Shown here: positions 51,121 to 59,602 of the stretch, piece after piece | Layout: every line of letters begins with the position of its first letter | Numbering within the stretch: position 1 is the first letter of the stretch | Assembly (NCBI GenBank): GCA_963729115.1 | Contig: CAVSMR010000027.1 | Coordinates: 248,001 to 312,000, forward strand | DNA length: 64,000 nucleotides | Reading direction: 5' to 3' | From: Actinophytocola sp963729115 | GTDB lineage: Bacteria; Actinomycetota; Actinomycetes; Mycobacteriales; Pseudonocardiaceae | Notes under the pieces: generated by a model | What the model saw: the letters and a program-made list of their open reading frames with translations, nothing else | What the model was told of the DNA's origin: nothing | The model's database searches: none | Made by a program: the position numbers and the translations under genes

Positions 51121-51357
51121 ATGGCAGGGGACGACACTTACGCGGCGCGGCACGCCGATGACACGGAGCGGCTTGCGCAGGCGGCGGTGACACTCCAGGA
51201 AAACCGTACGGGTCTGGTGCTGACCGGGCGGATCAAGAATGGCAAGCTCGAGCTCGACCAGCCGACTCTCGACGATATCCAGCGGAAGTTCCCCGAAGCG
51301 GATATCTCGTTCGTCGCGATGAACTCTCCCTTCGACGCCGAGTCGCGGGCCGTCTAG
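51121..51357 (+). CDS. 78-aa acidic small protein heading an oxygenase operon
   Basis: ATG 51121 with RBS GAAAGGGGA and a dedicated promoter. The sequence is hydrophilic, with helix-prone TERLAQAAVTLQENRTG, a strand-like LVLTGRIKNGKLELDQPT, and a C-terminal end SFVAMNSPFDAESRAV. No transmembrane segment or cysteine is present. It is not recognised. The operon order (small protein, di-iron oxygenase, nucleotidyltransferase-fold protein, methyltransferase) would fit a scaffold or precursor peptide whose C-terminus is modified, but equally an accessory subunit. Confidence 0.6.
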   Translation: MAGDDTYAARHADDTERLAQAAVTLQENRTGLVLTGRIKNGKLELDQPTLDDIQRKFPEADISFVAMNSPFDAESRAV

Positions 51358-51383
51358 CGCGCCGCATACCTGAGGGGTCGGGC

Positions 51384-52289
51384 GTGCCGAACGACATTGT
51401 CCTCGCGCATACGCTGCTCGGGCGCGAGCCGTCGACGGACCTAATTCGATCGATCGCGGATGTGGCGGTTCGATGTCGCTATCCCGGTATCGAATTGCCG
51501 CGCTATTTCGCGGGACTCGACCAGGCGATGCGGGAGGAGCCGCCGCCGTTCGGCACGAAAGAGTATGCCCAGATCTACCGCAGCCTCTCGGTCGAGCCGA
51601 GATGGATGGCGGTGTCGCTCATCACGAACTCGGAACGTGAAGGCGACGGTGCCAGACGCCTCTGGTCGCTGGCAGCGTGTTCCGTCGACGAGAAGCAACG
51701 GCGGCTGCTGAAGCGTCATGCCTGCGACGAGTCCAGGCACGCCCTCATGTACCTGGCGCTGCTCGACCTGTCCTTCCCCGGAGCGGTCACGCACGAGTTC
51801 GGCACCGAGCTCCGGCAGCTGTCCCCGGGGTTCTCGATGCGCAAGGAGCTCTTCCCGGTCCCCGGCTCGCCGTATGCCAAGGTGCCGACGATCGACGACT
51901 TCCTCCAGATGAACATCGCGGAGATACGCACGGCGATCCACCACACGATGCAGCGTCCGGTTCTCGCCGGGCACTGTCCACCGGAGAACCTGGCCAAGAT
52001 CACGAAGCTCCACGACTCGTTGCTGGCGGACGAGCTCAGCCACATCGCCTACACCGCGATGCTCATCGAGGAGATCGGGTGGGACGCCGATCCCGGACGG
52101 CTGGCGGCCCTGTTCCGCAAGCGGCTCCACGACTTCAACACCATCACCACCGAGGAGCTGGGCGGCAACGTCTTCGACTGCTCGGTCGCGTGCTGCGCGC
52201 GGCGCCCCACCTGCCGGGCCAGAGCGGGCGGCGCCGAGCCGGTGCTGCACGAGATCGGGTTGAGTCCCGCGGTGAGCCGTGGGCAGTAG
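51384..52289 (+). CDS. ferritin-like di-iron oxygenase
   Basis: 301 aa from GTG 51384. The di-iron ligand pattern is visible: a glutamate in NSEREGDGARRLW, E116-S-R-H119 (DESRHALMYLALLDL), an acidic residue in AEIRTAIHHTM, and E217-L-S-H220 (ADELSHIAYTAMLIEEIGW). The spacing resembles AurF-type N-oxygenases and related four-helix di-iron enzymes. It could oxidise an amine or C-H bond of the pathway product or of the small protein encoded 26 bp upstream. The C-terminus has a Cys-rich stretch FDCSVACCARRPTC that is unusual for the family. Confidence 0.75.
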   Translation: MPNDIVLAHTLLGREPSTDLIRSIADVAVRCRYPGIELPRYFAGLDQAMREEPPPFGTKEYAQIYRSLSVEPRWMAVSLITNSEREGDGARRLWSLAACSVDEKQRRLLKRHACDESRHALMYLALLDLSFPGAVTHEFGTELRQLSPGFSMRKELFPVPGSPYAKVPTIDDFLQMNIAEIRTAIHHTMQRPVLAGHCPPENLAKITKLHDSLLADELSHIAYTAMLIEEIGWDADPGRLAALFRKRLHDFNTITTEELGGNVFDCSVACCARRPTCRARAGGAEPVLHEIGLSPAVSRGQ

Positions 52290-53469
52290 CACCACGGGAA
52301 CCCCGACCGCGCTCGACGAGTGCCTGGCGCGGTACGGCACCGACCACGCGTCCCTCGTGGCGAGCGTCGACGACGTCATCGGGCTGCGCCGCGGTGATCT
52401 GGTCCTCGCGGTCGGGTCCGGCGCGGAGCGGTTGGGCAACAGCAAGTCCGACCTCGACCTCCTGCTCGTCGCGGGCGACGGGGACGGTGGCCGCGCCGAG
52501 ACCGAGCGGTGCTGGGCCATCGGGCACCGCATGGTCGACCTTCGGATCCTCCGCTCCGAGACCGTCGAGCGCCTGACGGGCCGGCTGCGCGACTGGGCAC
52601 GGCTGCCCTGGAACCTCGTCGAGCTGGCACCCTTCGACTACGACGAGCGGCTCCTGTTGCACCGCTTGCTCGAAGGGCTCCAGGTGTATCCGACCAGGCC
52701 CCATCCAGGAGAACACCCGTCACGGCCCTGCCGGCCGGACCTGGCGAGGCTCAAACTGCAGGTCGCGCGCCACCTGGCACGGACGATCCAGGTGGACATG
52801 GTCGGGTACCGCGACGAGCGCGACTACGCCACCCTCGGCTACGCCGCGCAGGATCTCCTGGGCCAGTGCGTCGACGGCCTGCTGGCGGGCCACCACCTCA
52901 CGAACCCGAACCCCAAGTGGCGCAGCCGTTTGCTGGAGCGCCTCCCGGCCGACTGGGACCGTCCACTCAGGATGCGGCCGACCGGTCTGCGGCCGGATCG
53001 CCTCCTCTGGGACCTCCACCGGGCGCCGGTGGAACCGCGGCGAGAGCTCGCGGTCTCCCACGCCCTGCGCTGCGTCACCTTCGCGCGGGTGGTGTTCGCC
53101 TGGGCGGAGCGGCGTATCGTCGGCCGCGCCGCGCTCGACAGCGGTTCCTACGCCTGGGCGCCGGAGGAGGGCCGGACGCAGGGGCAGTACTTGCCGGGCC
53201 TTGAGTTCGACGTCGACTTCTTCTTCTCCGACGCGGGGATCGCCGTCGCCCGGCTCAACGAGTTCGGCGCCTCGCTGCCCCTCTCCGAGCGGGAGTTCGC
53301 GCTCCTCCAGCTGTTCGACGGGCAGACGTCGGTCGTCGAGGCGGAGTCCATGGTCAACGGCGCCCTGGACGGCCGCGCGGAGCCGCTCGATGTCCGGGGG
53401 ACGGTCGAGCGGGTGCTGCGCAGCGGACTGTGTCTCGAACCCCCCGCGGTGCAGCGCACCCATGCCTAG
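52279..53469 (+). CDS. nucleotidyltransferase-fold protein
   Basis: 396 aa from GTG 52279, overlapping the oxygenase gene by 11 bp. The pol-beta-type signature VLAVGSGAERLGNSKSDLDLLLVAG (about residues 43-67) holds the GS motif and the paired metal-binding aspartates DLD. The rest is helical with an unknown C-terminal domain (PLSEREFALLQLFDGQTSVVEAESMVNGA), which looks like a helical peptide-binding or wHTH-like module. It may transfer a nucleotide to a phosphonate, as in CMP-phosphonate pathways, or to a protein. The function is open. Confidence 0.65.
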   Translation: MGSSTTGTPTALDECLARYGTDHASLVASVDDVIGLRRGDLVLAVGSGAERLGNSKSDLDLLLVAGDGDGGRAETERCWAIGHRMVDLRILRSETVERLTGRLRDWARLPWNLVELAPFDYDERLLLHRLLEGLQVYPTRPHPGEHPSRPCRPDLARLKLQVARHLARTIQVDMVGYRDERDYATLGYAAQDLLGQCVDGLLAGHHLTNPNPKWRSRLLERLPADWDRPLRMRPTGLRPDRLLWDLHRAPVEPRRELAVSHALRCVTFARVVFAWAERRIVGRAALDSGSYAWAPEEGRTQGQYLPGLEFDVDFFFSDAGIAVARLNEFGASLPLSEREFALLQLFDGQTSVVEAESMVNGALDGRAEPLDVRGTVERVLRSGLCLEPPAVQRTHA

Positions 53470-54604
53470 CGCCGGTCCGGCGTTGGCGGCGGGTGACCCG
53501 GCGGAGTGGTCGGAGCTGGGCGCCTCGCTCACGGCGGTGGAGGGGTTGGCCGCCGAGCTCGTCGGGGTGGGGTACGCGGAGTTCCTGGCCTGCTTCGACC
53601 CGTTCACCCTCAGCCCCCCGGCATGGCGGGCCGCCCGCGCATGCCTGCCGCCCACCCTGCTCCCGGTCGTCGACCTGTTCCTGCTCGAAGCGGCCGTGCG
53701 TCCGGCCGCGCTCCCATCGGGCCTGCGGGCTCTGGTGCCCGGCCTGGTGGCGGCGGGCCTGCTGACCGAGCGGGCCGACGGACACGTCGACGCCGGCGGT
53801 GTCGTCGTACTGCTGGTCAGCGGAGGCTGGATCGCCTGCCATCCGCCGCGAGCTGATCCGCTCTTCTACCTCGGGGAGGACTCGCTCGCGCTGCTGCGCC
53901 GGCTGACACCGGGCGCCACGCGGAGCTGTCTCGACCTGTGCGCCGGCTCCGGCATCCATGCCGTGCACTGCGCCCGCTTCGCGCCGGGTGTCACCGCGGT
54001 GGAGCTCGATCCGCGCGTTGCCCGGCTCGCCCGGCTCAACGCCCGGTTGAACGGTGTGGCCGGCCGCGTGGAGGTGCTCTCGGGGGATCTCTACGAGCCC
54101 GTCGCCGGCCGGCGCTTCGACCTCGTCGTGGCCAACCCCCCGACCTTGCCGTACCCGGCCGCGGACCTGCCGGGTCCGCGTATCGGCCACGGCGGCGAGG
54201 ACGGCCTGCGGCTGACGTCCCGCGTGCTGGCGGGCCTGCCCGACGCCCTCACGGACCGGGGTCGCGCGCACCTCGTGGGGATGGTCCTGACCGACGGCCG
54301 ATCCGGCCGGCTGGGGGAGTGGCTGGCGGCCGTCGCTCGCGAACGGGACCTGTCGATCCGCTGCAGCGTGCTCTCCCATACGCCGCTCGCGGAAGGCGAG
54401 ATGCTGTTCGAGCGGCTCGTCTCGGTGGTGGCGGCCATCGCGGCGGCGGAACGGGACCGGGTCCGCGCGGCCTACGCATCGGTGCTGGATCGGCTCCAGG
54501 CGAGCCACCTCAGCAGTTACTTCCTGCGGGTCGCGCTCGGTTCGGGGGACGTGGCGCTGACGGACGTCTCGGCGTTCGGCCGAAATGGACAGTGGCACCT
54601 CTGA
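53462..54604 (+). CDS. HemK/PrmC-like methyltransferase
   Basis: 380 aa from ATG 53462. The N-terminal about 150 residues are helical and strand-rich and of unknown nature. The C-terminal methyltransferase has motif I CLDLCAGSGIHAVHCARF, an acidic motif VTAVELDPRVARLARLNAR and the catalytic NPPT box FDLVVANPPTLPYP. NPP[YFT]-type enzymes methylate amide or amino nitrogens of proteins, nucleic acids or small molecules. Its position behind the nucleotidyltransferase-fold gene (8-bp overlap) ties it to the same pathway. Confidence 0.8.
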   Translation: MPSAGPALAAGDPAEWSELGASLTAVEGLAAELVGVGYAEFLACFDPFTLSPPAWRAARACLPPTLLPVVDLFLLEAAVRPAALPSGLRALVPGLVAAGLLTERADGHVDAGGVVVLLVSGGWIACHPPRADPLFYLGEDSLALLRRLTPGATRSCLDLCAGSGIHAVHCARFAPGVTAVELDPRVARLARLNARLNGVAGRVEVLSGDLYEPVAGRRFDLVVANPPTLPYPAADLPGPRIGHGGEDGLRLTSRVLAGLPDALTDRGRAHLVGMVLTDGRSGRLGEWLAAVARERDLSIRCSVLSHTPLAEGEMLFERLVSVVAAIAAAERDRVRAAYASVLDRLQASHLSSYFLRVALGSGDVALTDVSAFGRNGQWHL

Positions 54605-54628
54605 GCGCGAACACCTGGACGGGCCGGC

Positions 54629-55597
54629 TCACCCGAGGCGGTCCTGCGCCGCCCGGAGCGCGACCGCCACGGGCTCGGTACAGGCGTCCACCAGGAGCCG
54701 GCGCCGCTCGGCGGGCAACGTCCGAGTCGCGAGTGCGAGGGCCCAGATCCCACCGAACTCGTCGACGTCCTGGACATCGATCAGTGGCCCCGACCCCAGC
54801 GGGCTCGGGTGCGTCGCCGAATCGTCCGCCAGCGACGCCAGCGTGGCGACGACGTCGGCGATGGCCGTCTGGTACCACCAGAAGCTGAGCGAGATGCTCG
54901 GCTGCAAGGACTGGACGTGATGCCAGGTGCCGGCCGGAATGAACACCATCTCGCCAGGCTCGACAACGGTCTCAGCGATCCGCGCCTCGCCGAACAGCGG
55001 GAATCGCTCGAGATCGGGGCGAAGGTAGTCCACCTGGCTGTAGTTGGGGTGGGCGGATCCGGTCGGGTGGCGATACATCTTCTCGTCCTGGTCGGCCGAC
55101 ACCAGGCTCACCAGCTTCCGCCCCCAGACCTGCACGAGGAGATTGTGGACAGGGGACAACGGGTTCCGATTGTCCTTGTGGAACGGCTGGACCGTCTTCT
55201 CCGGACCAATCCAGAGGTGGACGGTCACCGTTCTGCCGGGCGGGCAGTACGGGGGAGTGGTGAAGTCCTCGTGCAACTCGGGAAATACGCCGGGTAGGCG
55301 CTCCAGGCGCAGATAGGGCTGGATGTTCCCGGCAGGCCGGGCAATGTCGTGCAGGTAGTCGCCGAGCGCCATCACTTCTCGATTGCCGGACAGCGGCCCG
55401 TCGAACGAAACGGACACGAGACGGTCCCCGAACGCCTCCTTGAACCACGAGTGCGACCACTTCGTCAAGGCCGGCCACCTCCCGGTGGCTCCGGATAGGA
55501 CGACGGGCACGCATTGCGCGACGTAACGCTGGGCGAATTCCGCCGGGTCCATGGCGTCGACGTGCGGAATGGCCGTGATGGTCGCCGGGGTCGTCAC
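54629..55597 (-). CDS. JmjC/cupin-8-type 2-oxoglutarate oxygenase
   Basis: 322 aa from GTG 55597 (RBS AGAGGAGA); the frame is open further upstream, but that part has no features. Cupin-8 landmarks: VPVVLSGATGRWPALTKWSHSWFKEAFGD; VTVHLWIGPEKTVQPFHKDNRNPL with the H-x-D iron pair; and FIPAGTWHHVQSL with the distal His. Such enzymes hydroxylate peptides, proteins or small molecules. Convergent with the methyltransferase operon. It may act with either the phosphonate locus or the neighbouring glycopeptide-like locus. Confidence 0.83.
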   Translation of the reverse strand: MTTPATITAIPHVDAMDPAEFAQRYVAQCVPVVLSGATGRWPALTKWSHSWFKEAFGDRLVSVSFDGPLSGNREVMALGDYLHDIARPAGNIQPYLRLERLPGVFPELHEDFTTPPYCPPGRTVTVHLWIGPEKTVQPFHKDNRNPLSPVHNLLVQVWGRKLVSLVSADQDEKMYRHPTGSAHPNYSQVDYLRPDLERFPLFGEARIAETVVEPGEMVFIPAGTWHHVQSLQPSISLSFWWYQTAIADVVATLASLADDSATHPSPLGSGPLIDVQDVDEFGGIWALALATRTLPAERRRLLVDACTEPVAVALRAAQDRLG

Positions 55598-56281
55598 CGT
55601 CGGATCTCCTCTGCTCGCCGGGGCCGGGCAGCGTCCGGAATGGAGGATGCCGCCGCGTCGAAGGTGACACCAAACCCCTGGGCCGGCAACTGGAGGCACC
55701 GGGGCGGGCGGCGGTGTGTACTCGGTCGCCACAAGCGGACACCACGGTCAACCGATGTCGACAATCGGATACCGAACCTGGAGGTACGCGCCGCGATTGT
55801 CACCCTGTTAGTTAATTGCCGCCGACGATCTAGCGTGCGATCCTGGCATGGGTGCACTGACTGGGGGGCGATACGGCAAATCCAACGGGACGACCGTGGC
55901 GGTGATCTGCGCGCACACGGTCTGGTGGCGTGGTGTCCAAGTACGGAGGCCGGGCAGTTGGACAGGGCGCGAGATTCTGCTCGCGGTGGCAACCGAGCGG
56001 GGGATGGTGTCCGGAATAGGGGGGTGGTTCAGGAATATCGCCGCCTTTAGCATGTTGATGAAAGACCCACTACAGTCGGGGTGTTGGAATGCTGACGGAA
56101 AGGGTTCTGCAAGTCGGGCAGGCGGGCAACGGGGAAATTAGTCCCGGGGTTCGGCGCCATATTCGGGTGGAATGGGGGAATCAGCGAGGTAAGTCTGCGT
56201 CTGTACCATTCGCACGGATCGAGCAGGCCGCGACCGAATTACGACGACGCGACTTCCGTCCGAAGAATTCATGGGGGTCTG
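55598..56281. other. 684-bp regulatory region upstream of the StrR-type activator
   Basis: No convincing gene; short ORFs at 55848-56141 and 56089-56301 lack support. It contains a conserved block (TTAATTGCCG at about 55813, TAGCGTGCGATCC at about 55831) also found in diverged form at 63215-63250, and the 29-bp GTCCAA-N17-TTGGAC site. AT content rises locally near 56040-56060, where the promoter probably lies. Confidence 0.5.
55935..55963. promoter_or_regulatory. Bbr/StrR-type operator 1
   Basis: GTCCAA, 17-nt spacer, TTGGAC: a perfect inverted repeat, 318 bp upstream of the StrR-type gene. It matches the consensus recalled for Bbr, the balhimycin cluster activator. The spacer shares GAGGCCGGGCAG with operator 2. 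Confidence 0.8.
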
Positions 56282-57259
56282 GTGGATTCGACGAGAGTTG
56301 ACCTAGTCGCTCTCCCGGTGGTTGAAATCGAGCTGTCCCGGCTGTCTACCGTAGGTTCACCACGAACCTCGGGTGAGGATCCGGAGCACGTCGAGACGTT
56401 GTTGTCGGCAGCCGGGGAGCTTCCACCCATTCTCGTCCACCGACCGACGATGCAGGTGATCGATGGCTTGCACAGGTTGCAGGCGGCGCGAGTCCGAGGC
56501 GATAGGAAAATCGCGGCGAAGTTCGTCGACGGCACTGAATCGGACGCCTTCGTGCTGGCTGTCGAGGCGAACGTACGGCATGGTCTGCCGCTCTCTCTCG
56601 CCGATCGTAAGCGTGCGGCTGTCCAGATCATCGGCACGCATCCGCGGTGGTCGGATCGGCGGGTGGCCTCGGCGACCGGCATCTCGGCCGGCACGGTGGC
56701 CGACCTGCGCGGGCACGGAGAGCAGGATGGCGCAGAGCGTGCCAACGAGGCGAGGATCGGGCGGGACGGGCGCATCCGCCCCGTCGACGGTTCGGAGGGA
56801 CGCAAGCTCGCCGCCGAGCTCATCCGCGGTGATCCGGGCCTCTCGCTGCGGCAGGTCGCCAAGCAGGTCGGCATCTCGCCGGAGACCGTCCGGGATGTGC
56901 GTGGCCGGCTGGAGCGTGGCGAGAGCCCGACTCCGGACGGCGGCAGGCGACTGCGGGCCAAGCCAGCGCCGCTGCGTTGTGCGGAGCCTGACTTCGGCCG
57001 TGCCGTGGACCGGGATCGCCTCGCCGTGCTGGAGCGACTCAAGGCCGATCCCGCGCTGCGCCTGAGCGAGGCCGGCCGAATCCTGCTGCGAATGCTCGCC
57101 ATGCACTCGATGGACGGGCAGGAGTGGGGCAGGATCCTGCACGGCGTCCCGCCGCACTGGAGCAGCGTGGTCGCCGGATTCGCCAGGGACCACGCCCGGG
57201 TCTGGGCGGAGTTCGCGGATCGCCTGGATGACCGGGCAACCGACCTGGCCGCGGGATGA
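56282..57259 (+). CDS. StrR/Bbr-type pathway-specific activator
   Basis: 325 aa from GTG 56282 (GGGGG upstream). A ParB-nuclease-like start with GELPPILVHRPTMQVIDGLHRLQAAR and DAFVLAVEANVRHGLPLSLADRKRAAVQII is followed by a helix-turn-helix (SDRRVASATGISAGTVADLR) and a second one (LSLRQVAKQVGISPETVRDVR). These are the landmarks of StrR, Bbr, Dbv4 and relatives, which activate aminoglycoside and glycopeptide clusters. StrR-type proteins bind paired half-sites; two perfect GTCCAA-N17-TTGGAC sites flank this locus, one upstream of this gene. Confidence 0.9.
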   Translation: MDSTRVDLVALPVVEIELSRLSTVGSPRTSGEDPEHVETLLSAAGELPPILVHRPTMQVIDGLHRLQAARVRGDRKIAAKFVDGTESDAFVLAVEANVRHGLPLSLADRKRAAVQIIGTHPRWSDRRVASATGISAGTVADLRGHGEQDGAERANEARIGRDGRIRPVDGSEGRKLAAELIRGDPGLSLRQVAKQVGISPETVRDVRGRLERGESPTPDGGRRLRAKPAPLRCAEPDFGRAVDRDRLAVLERLKADPALRLSEAGRILLRMLAMHSMDGQEWGRILHGVPPHWSSVVAGFARDHARVWAEFADRLDDRATDLAAG

Positions 57260-57390
57260 CCGCATGACGAGCTAGGCAGGACAGGAACAGATCGGGCACG
57301 CGGCACACGACCACGTCCGAGGGACGTTTCGGGTGGGCCGTGTGCCCGGCCTGTGTTCGCGGGGTGATGAGGGGACGCGGTGAGGCTCTG

Positions 57391-57753
57391 ATGGCGGTGC
57401 GGGCGCTGCGCGGCGCGGTCCAGATCGACGACAACGAGCCGGGCGCGATCATCGAGGGGACGATGGAGCTCGTCACCGAGGTCATGGAGCGCAACGCGCT
57501 CACGACGGACGACGTGATCAGCGTGGTCTTCACGGCAACGCCCGACCTCGACAGCGAGTTCCCCGCCGTGGCCGCGCGCAAGCTCGGTTTTCACGATGTC
57601 CCGCTCCTCTGCGCGACGGAGATCGCGGTGCCGAAGGCGCTGCCCCGGGTCGTCCGGCTGATGGCCCACATCGAGACCGAACGCCCGCGCTCGGCGATCC
57701 ACCACGTGTACCTGCGCGGAGCCCAGGCCCTGCGGCTGGACATCGCCCAGTAG
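57391..57753 (+). CDS. aroH: AroH-type chorismate mutase
   Basis: 120 aa. ATG at 57391 gives the typical family start MAVRALRGAVQIDDNEPGAI. Further landmarks are ELVTEVMERNALTTDDVISVVFTATPDL, SEFPAVAARKLG and the C-terminal HVYLRGAQALR. It converts chorismate to prephenate. A lone chorismate mutase beside a StrR-type activator suggests a supply of prephenate for 4-hydroxyphenylglycine or tyrosine units of a peptide antibiotic. Convergent with cysNC at 16 bp. Confidence 0.9.
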   Translation: MAVRALRGAVQIDDNEPGAIIEGTMELVTEVMERNALTTDDVISVVFTATPDLDSEFPAVAARKLGFHDVPLLCATEIAVPKALPRVVRLMAHIETERPRSAIHHVYLRGAQALRLDIAQ

Positions 57754-57769
57754 GCCGCCCGGATCGTCA

Positions 57770-59602
57770 TCACCGTGCCTGCGTGACGGCGGCTACCAGG
57801 CGGGCGACTGCCTCGTCGAGCGGGCCTGTCCCGTCCAGCACCACGTCGGCGGCCTCCGGCGGCTCGTAGCTCTGCCCGACCCCCGTCATGGACAGCAACG
57901 TGCCGGAGTTCGCCCTGGCGTACAGGCCCTTCGGGTCCCGGCGGGCGCACACCTCCAACGGCGTGTCCAGCCACACCTCGACGAAGTCCCCTGGTGCGAA
58001 CAGCTTCCTGGCCGCGGCGCGGTCCGCGCGGAACGGGGAGACGAGCGCGACGACGACCGTCAGCCCCGCGTCCAGCATGAGGGCGGCCACCTCGGCGACG
58101 CGCCGGACGTTCTCGGCGCGGCCCGCCGGGCTGAAGCCGAGGTCGCGGTTCAGTCCGCCGCGGACGTTGTCCCCGTCCAGCACGTAGGTGTGCACGCCCA
58201 TGCCGTGCAGCCGGCGCTCCAACGCATCCGCGACCGTCGACTTGCCGGCACCGGGCAGGCCGGTGAGCCACACGACCCGGCCACGCCGTCCCTTCAGCTG
58301 CTCGCGCGCCGTCCGGTCGATGGCGTAGCCCTGCGGCACCACGTCGGGCCGGCCGGTCGGCCGGCGCACCATGCCCGCGCCGACGGTGTCCCCGGTGCGC
58401 CGGTCCACCAGTAGGAAGGATCCGGTGTCCTGGTTATCCACATAGGACTCCAGGAGTACCGGCGCCGCGACGGTGACGTCGACGGTACCGATCTCGTTGC
58501 GGGACAGGGTGTTCGCGGGCCGCTCCTGGCCGGTCCGGACGTCGAGCCGGCCGTGGAGGGCGGTCACCTCGGCGGGGACCGTCCGCGGGCCGGCGAGCAG
58601 CAGGTAGCTCGCCCCGACCTCGAGCGGGTCGGGGCCGGTCCAGACCACCGTCGCGACCAGGGCGGTCGTGGGTGGCGGGGTGTCGCCGCCCGCCGGCACG
58701 AGCACGTCGCCGCGGCGCACGTCGACGTCGTCCTTGAGCACCACCGTGACCGGCGTGCCGGGGGCCGCGTGGTCCAGGTCGCCCGCGGGGCCGAGCAGCC
58801 GGTCGACGGTGGTGACCTCGCTCGTGCCGGCGACGGTCAACGCGTCACCGATGCGCAGCGAGCCACCGACCACCGTGCCCGCCGGCCCCCGGAAGCGGTC
58901 CGTGCGGATGACGTACTGGATGGGCAGCCGCGCGCTCGCGGCCCGGTTCCCGGTCTTGCGCCGCCAGCCGGTCAGCAGGTCGAGGAACGTCGGCCCGTCG
59001 TACCAGGGCATGTTCGGCGACGGCGCGGTCACGTTGTCGCCACGGACCGCGCTGACCGGGACCACGTGCAGCTCCTCGGCGCCGAGGTTGGCTCCCGCGG
59101 CACGGATGTCCGCCGCGATCCGGTCGAAGACGGCCTGGTCGTAGCCCACCGCGTCGAGCTTGTTGATCGCCACGAGCACCGATCGCACGCCCATGGTGGT
59201 GCACACGGCCAGGTGCCGGCAGGTCGCGGGCCGCACGCCGAGCACCGCGTCGACGAGCAGCACCGCCAGGTCCGCGGTCGAGGCGGCGACCGCCATGTTG
59301 GCGCCGTGCTGGTCGTGTCCCGGCGCGTCGGCGATGATCACCCGGCCGCCACCGGGCGAGTCGAGGAACCGGTACGCGACGTCGATGGTGATGCCCTGCT
59401 CCCGTTCGGCCTCGAGCCCGTCGGTGAGCAGCGAGTAGTCGATCTCGCCCGGCGGCACGGTCGAGCCACCCCGGCGGACCCGCCGCGCCTGCTCGAGGTG
59501 GTCGAGCGGCACGCTGCCGGTGTCCGCGAGCAGCCTGCCGATCAGCGTGGACTTGCCGTCGTCCACCGAGCCGCATGCCACGAGCCGCAGTACCGCGCCC
59601 AT
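57770..59602 (-). CDS. cysNC: bifunctional sulfate adenylyltransferase subunit 1 / APS kinase
   Basis: 610 aa. The N-terminal CysN GTPase has G1 ACGSVDDGKSTLIGRLL, G3 ADAPGHDQHGANM and G4 AINKLDAVGYDQ, with translation-factor-like beta-barrels after it. The C-terminal APS kinase starts with the P-loop WLTGLPGAGKSTVADALE, then LDGDNVRGGLNRDLGFS and KGLYARA. With CysD it makes APS from sulfate and then PAPS. ATG 59602 overlaps the cysD stop by one base. No reductase gene is beside it. Confidence 0.93.
   Translation of the reverse strand: MGAVLRLVACGSVDDGKSTLIGRLLADTGSVPLDHLEQARRVRRGGSTVPPGEIDYSLLTDGLEAEREQGITIDVAYRFLDSPGGGRVIIADAPGHDQHGANMAVAASTADLAVLLVDAVLGVRPATCRHLAVCTTMGVRSVLVAINKLDAVGYDQAVFDRIAADIRAAGANLGAEELHVVPVSAVRGDNVTAPSPNMPWYDGPTFLDLLTGWRRKTGNRAASARLPIQYVIRTDRFRGPAGTVVGGSLRIGDALTVAGTSEVTTVDRLLGPAGDLDHAAPGTPVTVVLKDDVDVRRGDVLVPAGGDTPPPTTALVATVVWTGPDPLEVGASYLLLAGPRTVPAEVTALHGRLDVRTGQERPANTLSRNEIGTVDVTVAAPVLLESYVDNQDTGSFLLVDRRTGDTVGAGMVRRPTGRPDVVPQGYAIDRTAREQLKGRRGRVVWLTGLPGAGKSTVADALERRLHGMGVHTYVLDGDNVRGGLNRDLGFSPAGRAENVRRVAEVAALMLDAGLTVVVALVSPFRADRAAARKLFAPGDFVEVWLDTPLEVCARRDPKGLYARANSGTLLSMTGVGQSYEPPEAADVVLDGTGPLDEAVARLVAAVTQAR

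Noticed and set aside
55848..56301. Short ORFs of 97 and 70 codons in the StrR upstream region
   Set aside because: No good ribosome-binding site or family resemblance; one runs across the operator and the other into the StrR start. Treated as non-coding control region.
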